Below, one piece after another: positions 52,778-64,000 of a stretch of DNA of 64,000 nt. Each line of letters begins with the position of its first letter. Within the stretch, counting starts at the first letter, position 1. Below the pieces are notes generated by a model. The model ran no database searches and was not told the origin of the DNA. It worked only from the letters and a program-made list of their open reading frames with translations. This stretch comes from Lachnospiraceae bacterium. GTDB lineage: Bacteria > Bacillota > Clostridia > Lachnospirales > Lachnospiraceae. The translations under genes and the position numbers were made by a program. The DNA is taken from the NCBI GenBank assembly GCA_017432565.1, contig JAFRIW010000013.1, positions 117,132 to 181,131 on the forward strand. Direction: 5' to 3'.

Positions 52778-54208
52778 ATGCGCAGAACGCTGTATTTAAA
52801 GTTCATCGTCGGTTATCTTCTCTTCGGGCTCTTCGGATTCCTGATTGTGGCTTCTTTTGTCTCCAACATGACATCGGATCAGGTGCGCCGGGAGGCCGGT
52901 GAAAATCTGTACCGGCAGGCGACGCAGATCGCGAACACCTACGCCGCGGACCTCTACAACACGGAGATTTCCCTGGACTCGGCGGGCCGCCAGCTGCGCG
53001 CCATCGCCTCCTACACCGGCACGGAAATCTGGATTCTCAACCCCTCCGGCCGGCTGGTTGTCAGTACCGCCCGCAATATCAGTCCGGACGAGGAGGTCTT
53101 TATTGAAAACTTCTCGCCCAATCTGTCCGGCGGCGCCCTCTATCAGGAGGGTACTTTCTTTGGTGCCTTCGATGAGCCGCACCTTTCCGTTCTCGCGCCG
53201 ATCAGCAGCAACTTCCGCATCCGCGGTTATGTGGCGATTCATCTGCCCATGAGCCAGATCCGGACCCGGTCCGACCGCTACATGAACATCTCCTGGCTGC
53301 TCCTGCTGATTCTGCTGCTGCTCTCGCTGATCATCCTGATTTTCTTCACCGAGCTGGTCTACATCCCGCTGAAGAAGATTATCCGGGCGACGGAGCAGTA
53401 CGCGTCCGGCAACATGCATTATCAATTTTCCGTGGACAGCTCCGATGAAATGGGCTATCTCGCGGCCACACTAGGCTATATGGCCAATGAAATCGCCGGC
53501 GCCGAGGACGATCAGAAGAAATTCATCGCCAATGTCTCCCACGACTTCCGCTCTCCGCTCACCTCGATCCGCGGCTTCCTCACCGCCATGCTGGACGGGA
53601 CGATTCCCGCCGAAATGCATGAGAAATATCTGCAGATCGTGCTGAATGAGACCGACCGGCTCACCAAGCTCACGAACAGCCTTCTGACCCTGAACAACCT
53701 GAATACCCGCGGCACGCTGCTGGCCAGGACGGATTTTGACATCAACGGAACCATCCGCAGCGTCGGCGCTTCCTTTGAACAGACCTGCCGCGCCAAAGGC
53801 ATCACGCTCGAGCTGGTTCTGCTGGGCGAGCAGCTCTATGTCAACGCCGACAAGGAGCGCATCGAACAGGTTCTCTATAATCTGATCGACAATGCCCTCA
53901 AATTCAGCCCGCGCGGCTCCACCGTGCGCATTGAGACGACGGAGCGCCACAGCAAAATCTTTGTCTCGGTGCGCGACAACGGCATCGGCATTCCCAAGAA
54001 TGATCAGAAGCTGATTTTTGACCGCTTCTATAAGACAGATCTCTCCCGCGGCAAAGACAAAAAAGGGACAGGCCTGGGCCTGTCCATCGTCCGAGAAATT
54101 CTCCGGGCACATGATGAAAATATAAACGTCATCAGCACGGAAGGCGTCGGGAGCGAATTTATCTTCTCCCTCCGCCGCTCCGATCTCAATGACGAGCTTG
54201 ATGACTGA
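52778..54208 (+). CDS. HAMP-domain sensor histidine kinase
   Basis: This 476-residue membrane kinase has helix 1 at about 8-30, an extracellular sensor domain (31-165), helix 2 at about 169-193 (Leu/Ile-rich), then HAMP. The dimerisation/phosphoacceptor domain has His255 in VSHDFRSPLTS. The ATPase domain has NLIDNALKFSP, DNGIGIP and GTGLGLSIV. It pairs with the response regulator upstream. The signal is unknown; the layout resembles PhoR/WalK-like cell-envelope sensors but lacks a PAS domain. Confidence 0.94.
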   Translation: MRRTLYLKFIVGYLLFGLFGFLIVASFVSNMTSDQVRREAGENLYRQATQIANTYAADLYNTEISLDSAGRQLRAIASYTGTEIWILNPSGRLVVSTARNISPDEEVFIENFSPNLSGGALYQEGTFFGAFDEPHLSVLAPISSNFRIRGYVAIHLPMSQIRTRSDRYMNISWLLLLILLLLSLIILIFFTELVYIPLKKIIRATEQYASGNMHYQFSVDSSDEMGYLAATLGYMANEIAGAEDDQKKFIANVSHDFRSPLTSIRGFLTAMLDGTIPAEMHEKYLQIVLNETDRLTKLTNSLLTLNNLNTRGTLLARTDFDINGTIRSVGASFEQTCRAKGITLELVLLGEQLYVNADKERIEQVLYNLIDNALKFSPRGSTVRIETTERHSKIFVSVRDNGIGIPKNDQKLIFDRFYKTDLSRGKDKKGTGLGLSIVREILRAHDENINVISTEGVGSEFIFSLRRSDLNDELDD

Positions 54209-54227
54209 GCCTGATAACTGATCAGGC
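54209..54227. repeat. Small hairpin between convergent kinase and aminotransferase genes
   Basis: GCCTGAT/ATCAGGC arms (7 bp, 5-nt loop) begin directly after the kinase stop and cover the aminotransferase stop codon. It is the only structure in this 13-bp gap and may slow both transcripts. Confidence 0.4.
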
Positions 54228-55388
54228 GCGCAGCTTCTCCACGAAGCAGCGCAGTCTGCCGAGTGCTTCTTTCAGATTCTCCAGCGAATACGCATAGGAT
54301 ATTCTCAGGAACCCTTCGCCGCTGTCTCCGAACGCGGTGCCGGGTACGATTGCGACCTTTTCCTCCTGCAGCAGGCGCGTCGCGAATTCGTCGCTGGTCA
54401 TGCCGAACTCCCGGATGCACGGGAATACATAAAAGGCACCGAGCGGCTCAAAGCAGGGAAGGCCCATCTCTCTCAAGGTATGAACCACAAATCTGCGGCG
54501 CTCGTTGTAGGATTCCCGCATCGCCGCCACATCCTCATCGCCGTTCCGCAGGGCTTCCACCGCGGCGTACTGGCTCGTGGTGGGCGCGCACATAATGGCG
54601 AACTGATGAATTTTGGTCATCTGATCCATAATCCACGCGGGGCCGCAGGCATATCCGAGACGCCAGCCGGTCATGGCATAGGCTTTGGAGAAGCCGTTCA
54701 CCAGGATCGTGCGCTCCTGCATGCCCGGCAGCGATGCGATCGAAACGTGCTCGCCGGAGTAGGTCAGTTCGGCGTAGATCTCGTCGGACAGAACGTAGAG
54801 ATCATGCTTGATGATCACCTCGGCCACCGCCTCCAGATCCTTCCGGTCCATGATGGAACCGGTCGGGTTGTTCGGGAAGGGCAGCACCAGGATTTTGGAC
54901 CGCTCGGTAATGGCGTCCTCCAGCTCCTGCGCCGTCAGACGGAATTCGTTCTCTTCCTTCAGATCAATGATCACCGGCTTTGCGTCCGCCAGAATCGCGC
55001 AGGGTTCATAGGAGACGTAGGACGGCTGCGGAATCAGCACTTCATCGCCCTCATTGACCATCGCGCGGAACATCAGGTCAATTGCCTCCGAGCCGCCGAC
55101 AGTGATCAGGATTTCCCGGATCGGATCGTAATCGATGCCCTGTTTCCTGTGCAGATAGTTCGCGATTTCCTGTCTCAGTTCCTTCAGTCCCGAGTTGGAC
55201 GTATAGAAAGTCCGTCCCTGCTCCAGCGACCAGATTCCCTCGTCCCGGATGTGCCAGGGCGTGTCAAAATCCGGCTCGCCCACGCCCAGTGAAATGGCCT
55301 CGGGCATTTCGCTGACGACATCAAAAAACTTCCGGATTCCGGACGGCTTGATCCCGACGATTTTTTCCGACAATATTTTCTTTTCCAT
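54222..55388 (-). CDS. Class I/II PLP-dependent aminotransferase
   Basis: This 388-residue enzyme is of the aspartate aminotransferase fold I group. It shows substrate-loop GVGEPDFDTP (about 37-46), PFPNNPTGS, the PLP-binding Asp in YVLSDEIYAEL, and the PLP lysine in NGFSKAYAMTGWR. Relatives include PatA-type enzymes acting on branched or acetylated diamino substrates; the substrate is not fixed by sequence. It follows an Lrp/AsnC regulator gene by 32 bp, the usual pairing in Clostridia, so its expression is probably amino-acid responsive. Confidence 0.92.
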   Translation of the reverse strand: MEKKILSEKIVGIKPSGIRKFFDVVSEMPEAISLGVGEPDFDTPWHIRDEGIWSLEQGRTFYTSNSGLKELRQEIANYLHRKQGIDYDPIREILITVGGSEAIDLMFRAMVNEGDEVLIPQPSYVSYEPCAILADAKPVIIDLKEENEFRLTAQELEDAITERSKILVLPFPNNPTGSIMDRKDLEAVAEVIIKHDLYVLSDEIYAELTYSGEHVSIASLPGMQERTILVNGFSKAYAMTGWRLGYACGPAWIMDQMTKIHQFAIMCAPTTSQYAAVEALRNGDEDVAAMRESYNERRRFVVHTLREMGLPCFEPLGAFYVFPCIREFGMTSDEFATRLLQEEKVAIVPGTAFGDSGEGFLRISYAYSLENLKEALGRLRCFVEKLRA

Positions 55389-55420
55389 AGGCCTTTATCC
55401 TTTCCCGCAAGTCCTGTCCG

Positions 55421-55912
55421 TTATGCCGTAACCTTTTCTCTGCGGTCCTCGACCTTCTTCTCCATGATGGTTCCGTGGTCTTTATATTTCTTCAGGATAA
55501 AATGTGTCGCGGTGCTGATAACCGTGTCCAGTGTCGAAAGCTTGCTGGAGACAAAGCCCGCCACTTCCTTCAGTGTTTTGCCTTCCAGAATAATCATCAG
55601 ATCATATCCACCGGATACCAGATAGACCGTGTCCACTTCCGGATAGCGGTAAATCCGCTCCGCCACGCTCTCAAAGCCCTGTCCGCGCTGCGGTGTGACG
55701 CGCACTTCAATAATGGCGGTCACCTTCTCGATCCCGGTTTTGTCCCAGTCGATCATGGTGTGATATCCGCAGATCACGCCGTCCTCTTCCATTTTCTTCA
55801 GCGCGTTTGCGACCTCGATCTCCTCCGTTCCGAGGAGAATGGCCAGCTCCTGGATTCCGACCCGGCTGTTTCTCTCAATCACGTTCAGAATTCTCTCTTC
55901 TAATGCTGTCAT
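55421..55912 (-). CDS. Lrp/AsnC-family transcriptional regulator
   Basis: The ATG at 55912 with AGGAGGGA upstream gives 163 residues; the longer open frame overlaps the preceding gene. An N-terminal helix-turn-helix (about 1-50, ILNVIERNSRVGIQELAILL) is followed by the ligand-binding RAM domain (70-145, with VSGGYDLMIILEG). It probably controls the aminotransferase gene directly downstream. Its start overlaps the end of the AIR-synthase-like gene (ATGA). Confidence 0.92.
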   Translation of the reverse strand: MTALEERILNVIERNSRVGIQELAILLGTEEIEVANALKKMEEDGVICGYHTMIDWDKTGIEKVTAIIEVRVTPQRGQGFESVAERIYRYPEVDTVYLVSGGYDLMIILEGKTLKEVAGFVSSKLSTLDTVISTATHFILKKYKDHGTIMEKKVEDRREKVTA

Positions 55913-56517
55913 CTCTTCCCTCCTGATGATTCCTGTTCCGGGCTGCGGCGATCCTTTTCCTTCCCGTTCCACAGTCCCATTTCCCGCAGCGTCTGCCGCG
56001 GCATGTCCAGATATCGGATTTCTTCTCCGTTTATGAGTACCCGGCTGTTTGCGCTGCACAGATAACCGATGATGCGGGCCTGTACCCGGCGGTCTCGCAT
56101 CGCCTCCAGAACCCTCTCATCCTCCGCTGCCATCAGAAGGCAGCCCCGGGCGTTCAATTCATATGGATTCAAGTCAAAATAATTCGTCAGCTCAATGGTT
56201 TCCTGACGCAGGGGAATGTCCTTCAGATTGACGCGCATGCCCGCGTGAAACCGCTCGCACAGAAACCAGAGTCCCGCCAGAATACCGCCGCATCCCAGCT
56301 CCAGCCGTGCCTCTTCGGGAACACCTGCGGCTTCTGCCGCCTTCCGGTCTTCCTCTGTGGAGAGAAGGCTTTCAAAAGACCGCGCAGTCCTCAGAAAATG
56401 CTCCGGAAAGCGCTCTGCGGCGCGCGCAGTGCCCGCGAGCCTCGCGGTATCCTCAAGCCCGCACCATTTGGTCATAATCAGAACCGGCCGGCTTCCTGCT
56501 TTCAGTCTGTTTTCCAT
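55909..56517 (-). CDS. AIR synthase C-domain-like protein
   Basis: This 202-residue protein resembles the C-terminal half of the PurM/HypE/ThiL superfamily: MTKWCGLEDTARLAGT at the start, CGGILAGLWFLCERFHAGMRVNLKDIPLRQ in the middle and NYFDLNPYELNARGC. The N-terminal nucleotide-binding half is absent, so it cannot be a full HypE or PurM. Such short proteins are often labelled hydrogenase maturation factor; no hydrogenase genes are in view. It is co-transcribed with the AsnC regulator and aminotransferase and lies 23 bp from the VanW gene. Confidence 0.72.
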   Translation of the reverse strand: MENRLKAGSRPVLIMTKWCGLEDTARLAGTARAAERFPEHFLRTARSFESLLSTEEDRKAAEAAGVPEEARLELGCGGILAGLWFLCERFHAGMRVNLKDIPLRQETIELTNYFDLNPYELNARGCLLMAAEDERVLEAMRDRRVQARIIGYLCSANSRVLINGEEIRYLDMPRQTLREMGLWNGKEKDRRSPEQESSGGKR

Positions 56518-56540
56518 CGCTGCTGTCTGATGAGCCCCGG

Positions 56541-58172
56541 TTACTGACCGGCTGCGGCCTGATTGACCACGGCGTTGGCGGCCTGCTGGGCCTTGGCCAT
56601 CGCTGTCGCCTCGTCGTCGCCTGCTGCCAGCGCCGCCGCATAGGCCTGCTGCGCCGCCGCACTTGCGGCCGCCTGCACTGCCTGCTGATCGGGCGTCTGG
56701 TCGAGCGGGGCCGGCGCGCCGTTGATCACTGCTTTGACCGCTTCAATGCTGCCGGTGCTGATCGCCGCGCGCAGTGCGTCGGATGCACCGTCCGTGCCGA
56801 CAGTGGCAATGGTCGGTGTCATGTTGTAATTGCTGGTATTGAAGACTTCCCGGCTGACTTCCTGGCCGCCCTGGGTGACCACCTTCCAGAGTCTGGCCGT
56901 GTAGCCGGTGTGCCCGGCTGTGACACTGATATAGCCGGCAGGTCTGGAAGAGTCCGTATAGATTTTCTCTCCTTCGGGCGGTGTGGTCGAGAGCGTCTCA
57001 CTCTCAAAAGTGACGACCCGGCCCGGATCCCTGGTCTCCACGCCGTACACATTGAATGTGATGCTCTTGCCCTCTGTGTAGCCTTCGATATAGACAGGAT
57101 TGTGCAGGTTGTTCACAAAGCGGAAGTCCATGTTGGAGGACTCCGCAATCGCGGCGTCCATGGACGGCTTGACATAGCCGACGATCATGGAGTGATTGGA
57201 GCGCGCCGTGACGGACAGCTCCGCGCGGATGATCGCATTGTAAAGTGTCGTCGACACCTGACAGATTCCACCGCCGAAGGATTCGACGACCTGATCACCC
57301 AGGTAGGAGCCCGCCAGATAATAGCCGTTCTCGCCGGTGAACGGCGTAATGGTAGCCAGAATGGAAAACTCTTCTCCGGGATAAACCACCGAGCCATTGA
57401 TCAGCTTGCAGGCATTTTCAATATTGGCACATCTGGACGATCCGGAGGAAGAATAACTGGTCGTGAACGAGCCCAGGATATCGGTCATCCGCATCAGCTC
57501 TTCCGCGGAGCCTTTCGGCTCTTCCACTTCCATTACCAGGGCAATCCGGGCGTTCTGCCCGCCCCAGTTTCTGTTCAGATAATCCAGAATCCGGTCCGTG
57601 GATTCCTCGACGTTGACCACCAGACCCGTCTGACCGCCTTCCACGACAAAATTGCCCGCCTCTCTGCGCAGAGAAGCATTAACAGCCTTTCTGTTGAAGG
57701 CGCTGCACTTCTGTGCAACCACTGCCGAGACCTGATTACGGTCAAAAGTGATCTCCGGCGTGAGGTCCGCTCCGTTGTGCTCGAGGTCTTTCTCCGCCTT
57801 ATAGCGCGCAATCAGATTCGGCGCATTGCTGTAAGACATGGCCTGCGCCAGCGTCGCATCCAGGTCAACCTGCATGCCGAGCTCACCCGCGGTGACGGCG
57901 ACTTCCTGTCCCTCTTCCTCACCGGTCAGGAAAATCACGGTCTGCTTCTCCTGTGCCACCGTGTCGGAGAGCGCCGCGGCAGCCTGTTCCCGTGTCATCC
58001 CGGAGACGTCAACGCCGCCGATCCGGATTCCCTTATGGATCTTCGCCGGCTCCTGTGCCGAAACCGCGGCCACAAGGGGAAGAATCATTGCCGCGAGCAT
58101 GGCGATGACAATGATGATTGCGATAATCCGTTTTTTACTGTTTATGTGGTTGCTTCCACCGTTTTTATCCAT
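56541..58172 (-). CDS. VanW-family surface protein
   Basis: This 543-residue protein has one N-terminal membrane helix (about 13-33), a peptidoglycan-binding-like repeat region (40-225) and the VanW domain (about 235-375, with YPGEEFSILATI and FGGGICQVSTTLYNA). A G5-like domain (380-455) and an Ala/Gln-rich tail of some 70 residues follow. VanW proteins occur in glycopeptide-resistance clusters and at cell surfaces of Clostridia, but their activity is not established. No vanHAX genes are present, so resistance is not implied. Confidence 0.9.
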   Translation of the reverse strand: MDKNGGSNHINSKKRIIAIIIVIAMLAAMILPLVAAVSAQEPAKIHKGIRIGGVDVSGMTREQAAAALSDTVAQEKQTVIFLTGEEEGQEVAVTAGELGMQVDLDATLAQAMSYSNAPNLIARYKAEKDLEHNGADLTPEITFDRNQVSAVVAQKCSAFNRKAVNASLRREAGNFVVEGGQTGLVVNVEESTDRILDYLNRNWGGQNARIALVMEVEEPKGSAEELMRMTDILGSFTTSYSSSGSSRCANIENACKLINGSVVYPGEEFSILATITPFTGENGYYLAGSYLGDQVVESFGGGICQVSTTLYNAIIRAELSVTARSNHSMIVGYVKPSMDAAIAESSNMDFRFVNNLHNPVYIEGYTEGKSITFNVYGVETRDPGRVVTFESETLSTTPPEGEKIYTDSSRPAGYISVTAGHTGYTARLWKVVTQGGQEVSREVFNTSNYNMTPTIATVGTDGASDALRAAISTGSIEAVKAVINGAPAPLDQTPDQQAVQAAASAAAQQAYAAALAAGDDEATAMAKAQQAANAVVNQAAAGQ

Positions 58173-58216
58173 AACAAACCCCTGTCAGACCGTACATCAG
58201 TTTGCTTAATTAATCA

Positions 58217-58245
58217 ATTATATCTTTCCTGCATGTAGTTTGCAA
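58217..58245 (-). promoter_or_regulatory. Promoter of the VanW gene
   Basis: On the minus strand TTGCAA (-35) and TATAAT (-10) are 17 bp apart, about 45 bp before the start codon, in AT-rich DNA. Confidence 0.65.
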
Positions 58246-58313
58246 GATGCCCAATACAGGCCGGTTTCCCCGCACTGCGTATTTAAACGGCCGGCGTTCA
58301 CAAAGTTTCCGAT

Positions 58314-58343
58314 TTGACTTTCTTTTGTTTTTTCGATTAAGAT
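58314..58343 (+). promoter_or_regulatory. Promoter immediately ahead of greA
   Basis: TTGACT (-35) and TAAGAT (-10) are 18 bp apart. The -10 box ends only 7 bp before the greA ATG, so the transcript would begin at or next to the start codon. Confidence 0.55.
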
Positions 58344-58350
58344 ACAGGGT

Positions 58351-58854
58351 ATGAATAACGAACTGACACAAAAAGATATTGAAGATATGCAGGCTGAGAT
58401 CGACCACCGCAAACTGGTGCTGCGCCCTCAGCTTCTTGAAGATGTAAAAGAAGCCCGCGCCCACGGTGATCTCTCGGAAAATTTCGAGTATCACGCAGCC
58501 AAGCGGGCCAAAAACCAGAATGAGAGCCGGATCCGCTTCCTGGAGCGCATGATCCGGACTGCGCGGATCATCGAGGACCACACAGCCGCGGACGAAGCCG
58601 GCATCAATAAAACCGTCACGATTTATGTGCCGGAGGACGACGCGGAGGAGGTCTACACCATCGTCAGCACCATCCGCGAGGACTCTCTGCTCGGGCTGAT
58701 CAGTGTGGAATCTCCCCTCGGGAAGGCCCTTCTCGGGCACCGGCCGGGGGATCGCGTATCCGTGCGGGTGAACCCCGATTTCTCCTATGATATTATCGTC
58801 CGGAAGGTCGAAGACGCGGGCGATGCGGCAGACGCAGAACTGGCCAGGTATTAA
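58351..58854 (+). CDS. greA: GreA/GreB-family transcription elongation factor
   Basis: This 167-residue protein has the N-terminal coiled coil (1-80, with the conserved VKEARAHGDLSENFEYHAAK that carries the acidic tip Asp/Glu) and the C-terminal FKBP-like domain (90-165, ISVESPLGKALLGHRPGD). Gre factors bind in the RNA polymerase secondary channel and trigger cleavage of backtracked RNA. There is no good ribosome site, only CAGGG next to the ATG, and the promoter is very close. Confidence 0.93.
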   Translation: MNNELTQKDIEDMQAEIDHRKLVLRPQLLEDVKEARAHGDLSENFEYHAAKRAKNQNESRIRFLERMIRTARIIEDHTAADEAGINKTVTIYVPEDDAEEVYTIVSTIREDSLLGLISVESPLGKALLGHRPGDRVSVRVNPDFSYDIIVRKVEDAGDAADAELARY

Positions 58855-58899
58855 ACCCGGCCAGTTCTTTATTTTGCCTTATTCTGTCTTATTCTTTTC

Positions 58900-62142
<3,243 letters not shown>

Positions 62143-62217
62143 TTGCAGATCCTCCTTTCAGCCGTCCGATATCCCGCAGACAGGACCACCTTCCTGCCAT
62201 CCCGAAATATCTTCACA

Positions 62218-62246
62218 ATTATATAAGATGCATCTTCACATGGCAA
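62218..62246 (-). promoter_or_regulatory. Promoter of carB
   Basis: On the minus strand TTGCCA (-35) and TATAAT (-10) are exactly 17 bp apart, giving a leader of about 70 nt before the AAAGGAGG site and start codon. I see no PyrR-type site or attenuator in the leader. Confidence 0.75.
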
Positions 62247-62255
62247 ATAAAAATT

Positions 62256-62286
62256 TCTGCCGGCAGTAGACTTTACTGCCGGCAGA
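62256..62286 (-). terminator. Intrinsic terminator of the LprI-domain lipoprotein gene
   Basis: A perfect 13-bp stem (TCTGCCGGCAGTA/TACTGCCGGCAGA) with a 5-nt loop is followed on the minus strand by AAATTTTTATTT. T-rich sequence on the other side would let it work in both directions. Confidence 0.85.
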
Positions 62287-62316
62287 TTTTCTTTCATTAT
62301 TTTCGCGGATCTTTCT

Positions 62317-63447
62317 TTACAGATATTTTTTCTGAAGCTCCAGCACGCGTTCTCTGGTCAGCTCCGCAGCTTTCTGATTCATGATCATCGGCTGAATACT
62401 GCCGCCTTCATAAGGTGCACCGGCTTCCTTGACCGCTTTTTCCTTGGATTCAATCCAGTTCCGCTCCTCGGCTGTCAGCCGGTCCATTTCATCCGCGCTC
62501 AGGTTCTCCTGCAGATAAGACCACAGCTGATTCAGCTGGCTGTCCCACAGCTCATAGAGATCCTGGGTTTTGAAATTATAATCCAGCTGTGACATGTCCT
62601 CTGTCTCGATTTCATGCTGCAGCTCTGCCGCCTTTTCCTCGGTCTGTGCAATCGCATCGATCATCTCCTGCGCAGAGACAGAACTGCCGGAGGAGGCTGT
62701 CTTGGCTGAAGAATCACCGGTGTCTGCCGCGGCATAACTCGAAAAACCGGTCGCCGCCGACTTGTTGTAAATCCCGTAGAAGGGCAGTGTCGATCCGCCG
62801 TTCAGGCCCATCTGAACCCATCCGATATAATCGTCCGGAAGCCGGCTCAGCTCGATGCCCGGCTCATAGATGTAAAGATCCGTCGCCTCGTCCAGTCCGT
62901 AAGCACTGGTATAGCAGAACCGCATATCGTCCTTGATTTCCGTCGTGTCCGGCTTCTGCGCGTAACTGATTTCCCGGATCGTCATCTTATAGATTCCGTT
63001 CTCGACAAAAACCGGCTCCGTGAAGGCTCCCGAAAACTCGCAGGCATAGACGGTCCCGTTCGGATAATTCTCCCCGGTATCGCCCATGTCGGAATCCATG
63101 TAGTTTCCTTCAAAATTTCCGTTCTCATCAATATGCATGACGGTGCGCCAGCCGCCGGCGCCGCTGCTGAAATAAAACTCAAGCCCTGAGAGTGTACTGA
63201 AAAGCTCCTCCTGCTTTTCCCCCGGCACAGCCTGTCCCTGCAGGCTCTGCTCCTGAGAAACAGCCTGTGTCGTGCCGGACTGTTCTGCTTCGGTCCCCGG
63301 GGTCTCCTGACCCGTCTGAACCTGCTCACTCTGCGGAATCGGCTCCAGCACCGGCGCAGGTGCCTCTTCCTTCTTTCCGCAGCTCGTAAAACATATCATT
63401 CCTGCAAGCATTGCAGCCGCCAGTGCCATTACACTTTTTCTTTTCAT
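62317..63447 (-). CDS. Lipoprotein with LprI-like C-terminal domain
   Basis: The ATG at 63447 with AAAGGAT upstream gives 376 residues. It has a lipoprotein signal with lipobox FTSC (Cys23), a Gln/Glu/Thr-rich linker (25-80), a middle beta-rich domain (85-230) and a C-terminal helical region (255-376). That region shows the lysozyme-inhibitor LprI (DUF1311) pattern: YELWDSQLNQLWSYL, LTAEERNWIESKEKAV and MNQKAAELTRERV. LprI relatives inhibit lysozyme, but the typical disulfide cysteines of that family are missing here. It is a single gene between carB and the tRNA cluster. Confidence 0.78.
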   Translation of the reverse strand: MKRKSVMALAAAMLAGMICFTSCGKKEEAPAPVLEPIPQSEQVQTGQETPGTEAEQSGTTQAVSQEQSLQGQAVPGEKQEELFSTLSGLEFYFSSGAGGWRTVMHIDENGNFEGNYMDSDMGDTGENYPNGTVYACEFSGAFTEPVFVENGIYKMTIREISYAQKPDTTEIKDDMRFCYTSAYGLDEATDLYIYEPGIELSRLPDDYIGWVQMGLNGGSTLPFYGIYNKSAATGFSSYAAADTGDSSAKTASSGSSVSAQEMIDAIAQTEEKAAELQHEIETEDMSQLDYNFKTQDLYELWDSQLNQLWSYLQENLSADEMDRLTAEERNWIESKEKAVKEAGAPYEGGSIQPMIMNQKAAELTRERVLELQKKYL

Positions 63448-63502
63448 AAGAATATCCTTTTCAAAGATGTATTTTCTCAAAATAATACCATGTTATCAGC
63501 GT

Positions 63503-63535
63503 AAAAAAAACAGCTTACCCCGTGGATAAACTGTT
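63503..63535 (-). terminator. Intrinsic terminator of the tRNA cluster
   Basis: On the minus strand AACAGTTTATCC and GGGTAAGCTGTT pair over 12 bp (two G-T wobbles, 3-nt loop). Eight T in a row follow (first two in the stem), 5 bp after the last tRNA. Confidence 0.88.
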
Positions 63536-63539
63536 TCCG

Positions 63540-63612
<73 letters not shown>

Positions 63613-63622
63613 GAATAAAAAA

Positions 63623-63696
63623 TAGCGGGAGCAGGATTTGAACCTGCGACCTCCGGGTTATGAGCCCGACGAGCTTCCAGACTGCTCTATCCCGCG
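63623..63696 (-). tRNA. Initiator tRNA-fMet (CAT)
   Basis: This 74-nt cloverleaf has anticodon CAT in loop CTCATAA. Three G-C pairs at the base of the anticodon stem (GGG/CCC) and an unpaired first base (C1 opposite U72) are the marks of bacterial initiator tRNA. CCA is not encoded. Confidence 0.93.
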
Positions 63697-63745
63697 ACGT
63701 TTACCCCTTTCAGGGAAAAAGCCAGGATTTTCATCTCGGCTTTCG

Positions 63746-63827
63746 TGGATGGGGGTGGATTCGAACCACCGAAGTCGTCGACAACAGATTTACAGTCTGC
63801 CCCCTTTGGCCACTCGGGAACCCATCC
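63746..63827 (-). tRNA. tRNA-Tyr (GTA), class II
   Basis: This 82-nt cloverleaf has acceptor GGATGGG/CCCATCC, anticodon stem CAGA/TCTG region with loop CTGTAAA, and the long variable arm (about 13 nt) expected for tyrosine tRNA. The discriminator is A; CCA is not encoded. Confidence 0.94.
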
Positions 63828-63841
63828 ATATTTTAGATCAA

Positions 63842-63914
63842 AGCCGATGACCGGACTCGAACCGGTAACCTGCTGATTACAAATCAGCTGCTCTGCCAAT
63901 TGAGCCACATCGGC
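63842..63914 (-). tRNA. tRNA-Thr (TGT)
   Basis: This 73-nt cloverleaf has acceptor GCCGATG/CATCGGC, anticodon stem GCTGA/TCAGC with loop TTTGTAA (anticodon TGT) and T arm ACCGG/CCGGT. CCA is not encoded. Confidence 0.94.
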
Positions 63915-63932
63915 GTATCACTCTAATCAAAA

Positions 63933-64000
63933 TGGAGCCTACAGGGCTCGAACCTGTGACCCCCTGCTTGTAAGGCAGGTGCTCTCCCAGCTGAGCTAAG
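63933..64000 (-). tRNA. tRNA-Val (TAC), 5' end cut by the window edge
   Basis: Anticodon stem CCTGC/GCAGG with loop CTTACAA gives anticodon TAC. The T arm is ACAGG/CCTGT and the 3' acceptor strand AGGCTCC. The first five bases lie beyond the window. Confidence 0.92.

Noticed and set aside
56541..58172. Glycopeptide resistance locus because of VanW
   Set aside because: No vanH, vanA/B or vanX genes are present; VanW-domain proteins are common in Clostridia outside resistance clusters.

Overview
The window looks like chromosomal DNA from a GC-rich member of the Clostridia (Bacillota), most likely a Lachnospiraceae-type gut anaerobe. This is inferred from gene content and order (RicT-HolB-guanylate kinase, MutS2, VanW, TSCPD protein, type III pantothenate kinase, ATP-type PEP carboxykinase, rubrerythrins, FprA flavoprotein), strong Shine-Dalgarno sites and many 4-bp ATGA start/stop overlaps. 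No species can be named from the sequence alone.

Positions 1-32,450 are a GC-rich core block, mostly on the minus strand. It holds ricT/holB/gmk, pyruvate kinase with an FprA-type O2/NO-reducing flavoprotein, a TSCPD-murG-heterodimeric ABC exporter operon, and an ECF sigma factor with a membrane partner. Next come pckA with its own promoter and terminator, an rRNA methylase/hydrolase/PfkB kinase group, a secreted beta-helix protein, and on the plus strand an MFS transporter with a family 2 glycosidase. The block closes with an M32 peptidase, a lipoprotein-like sortase B, SIMPL and UPF0371 proteins, and a complete oligopeptide ABC operon ending in coaX.

Positions about 32,880-45,240 are visibly more AT-rich and look like acquired DNA. 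They start with a compact radical SAM/SPASM gene followed by a 53-residue Gly/His-rich peptide gene, flanked by a promoter with an exact palindrome and by a strong terminator; this is the best candidate for an undescribed (RiPP-like) system. A cytoplasmic nitrate reductase operon follows (molybdoenzyme, ferredoxin subunit, NADH oxidoreductase, TDT-type channel). It diverges from an ECF S-component/small exported protein/mobA operon whose leader resembles a molybdenum-cofactor riboswitch that would mask the ribosome site. Then come truncated genes, an IS256-family remnant, a MarR-controlled rubredoxin/rubrerythrin stress operon with multidomain fusions, and a decayed serine recombinase.

Positions 45,241-64,000 return to GC-rich core genes: rlmD, a YhaM-type nuclease, a catalytically dead HtrA-like PDZ protein, mutS2, a two-component system, an aminotransferase with an Lrp/AsnC regulator, an AIR-synthase-like protein, a VanW protein, greA, carB and an LprI-domain lipoprotein. 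The window ends in a minus-strand tRNA cluster (Val, Thr, Tyr, fMet and a class I tRNA with a Phe-like body but a GUA anticodon).
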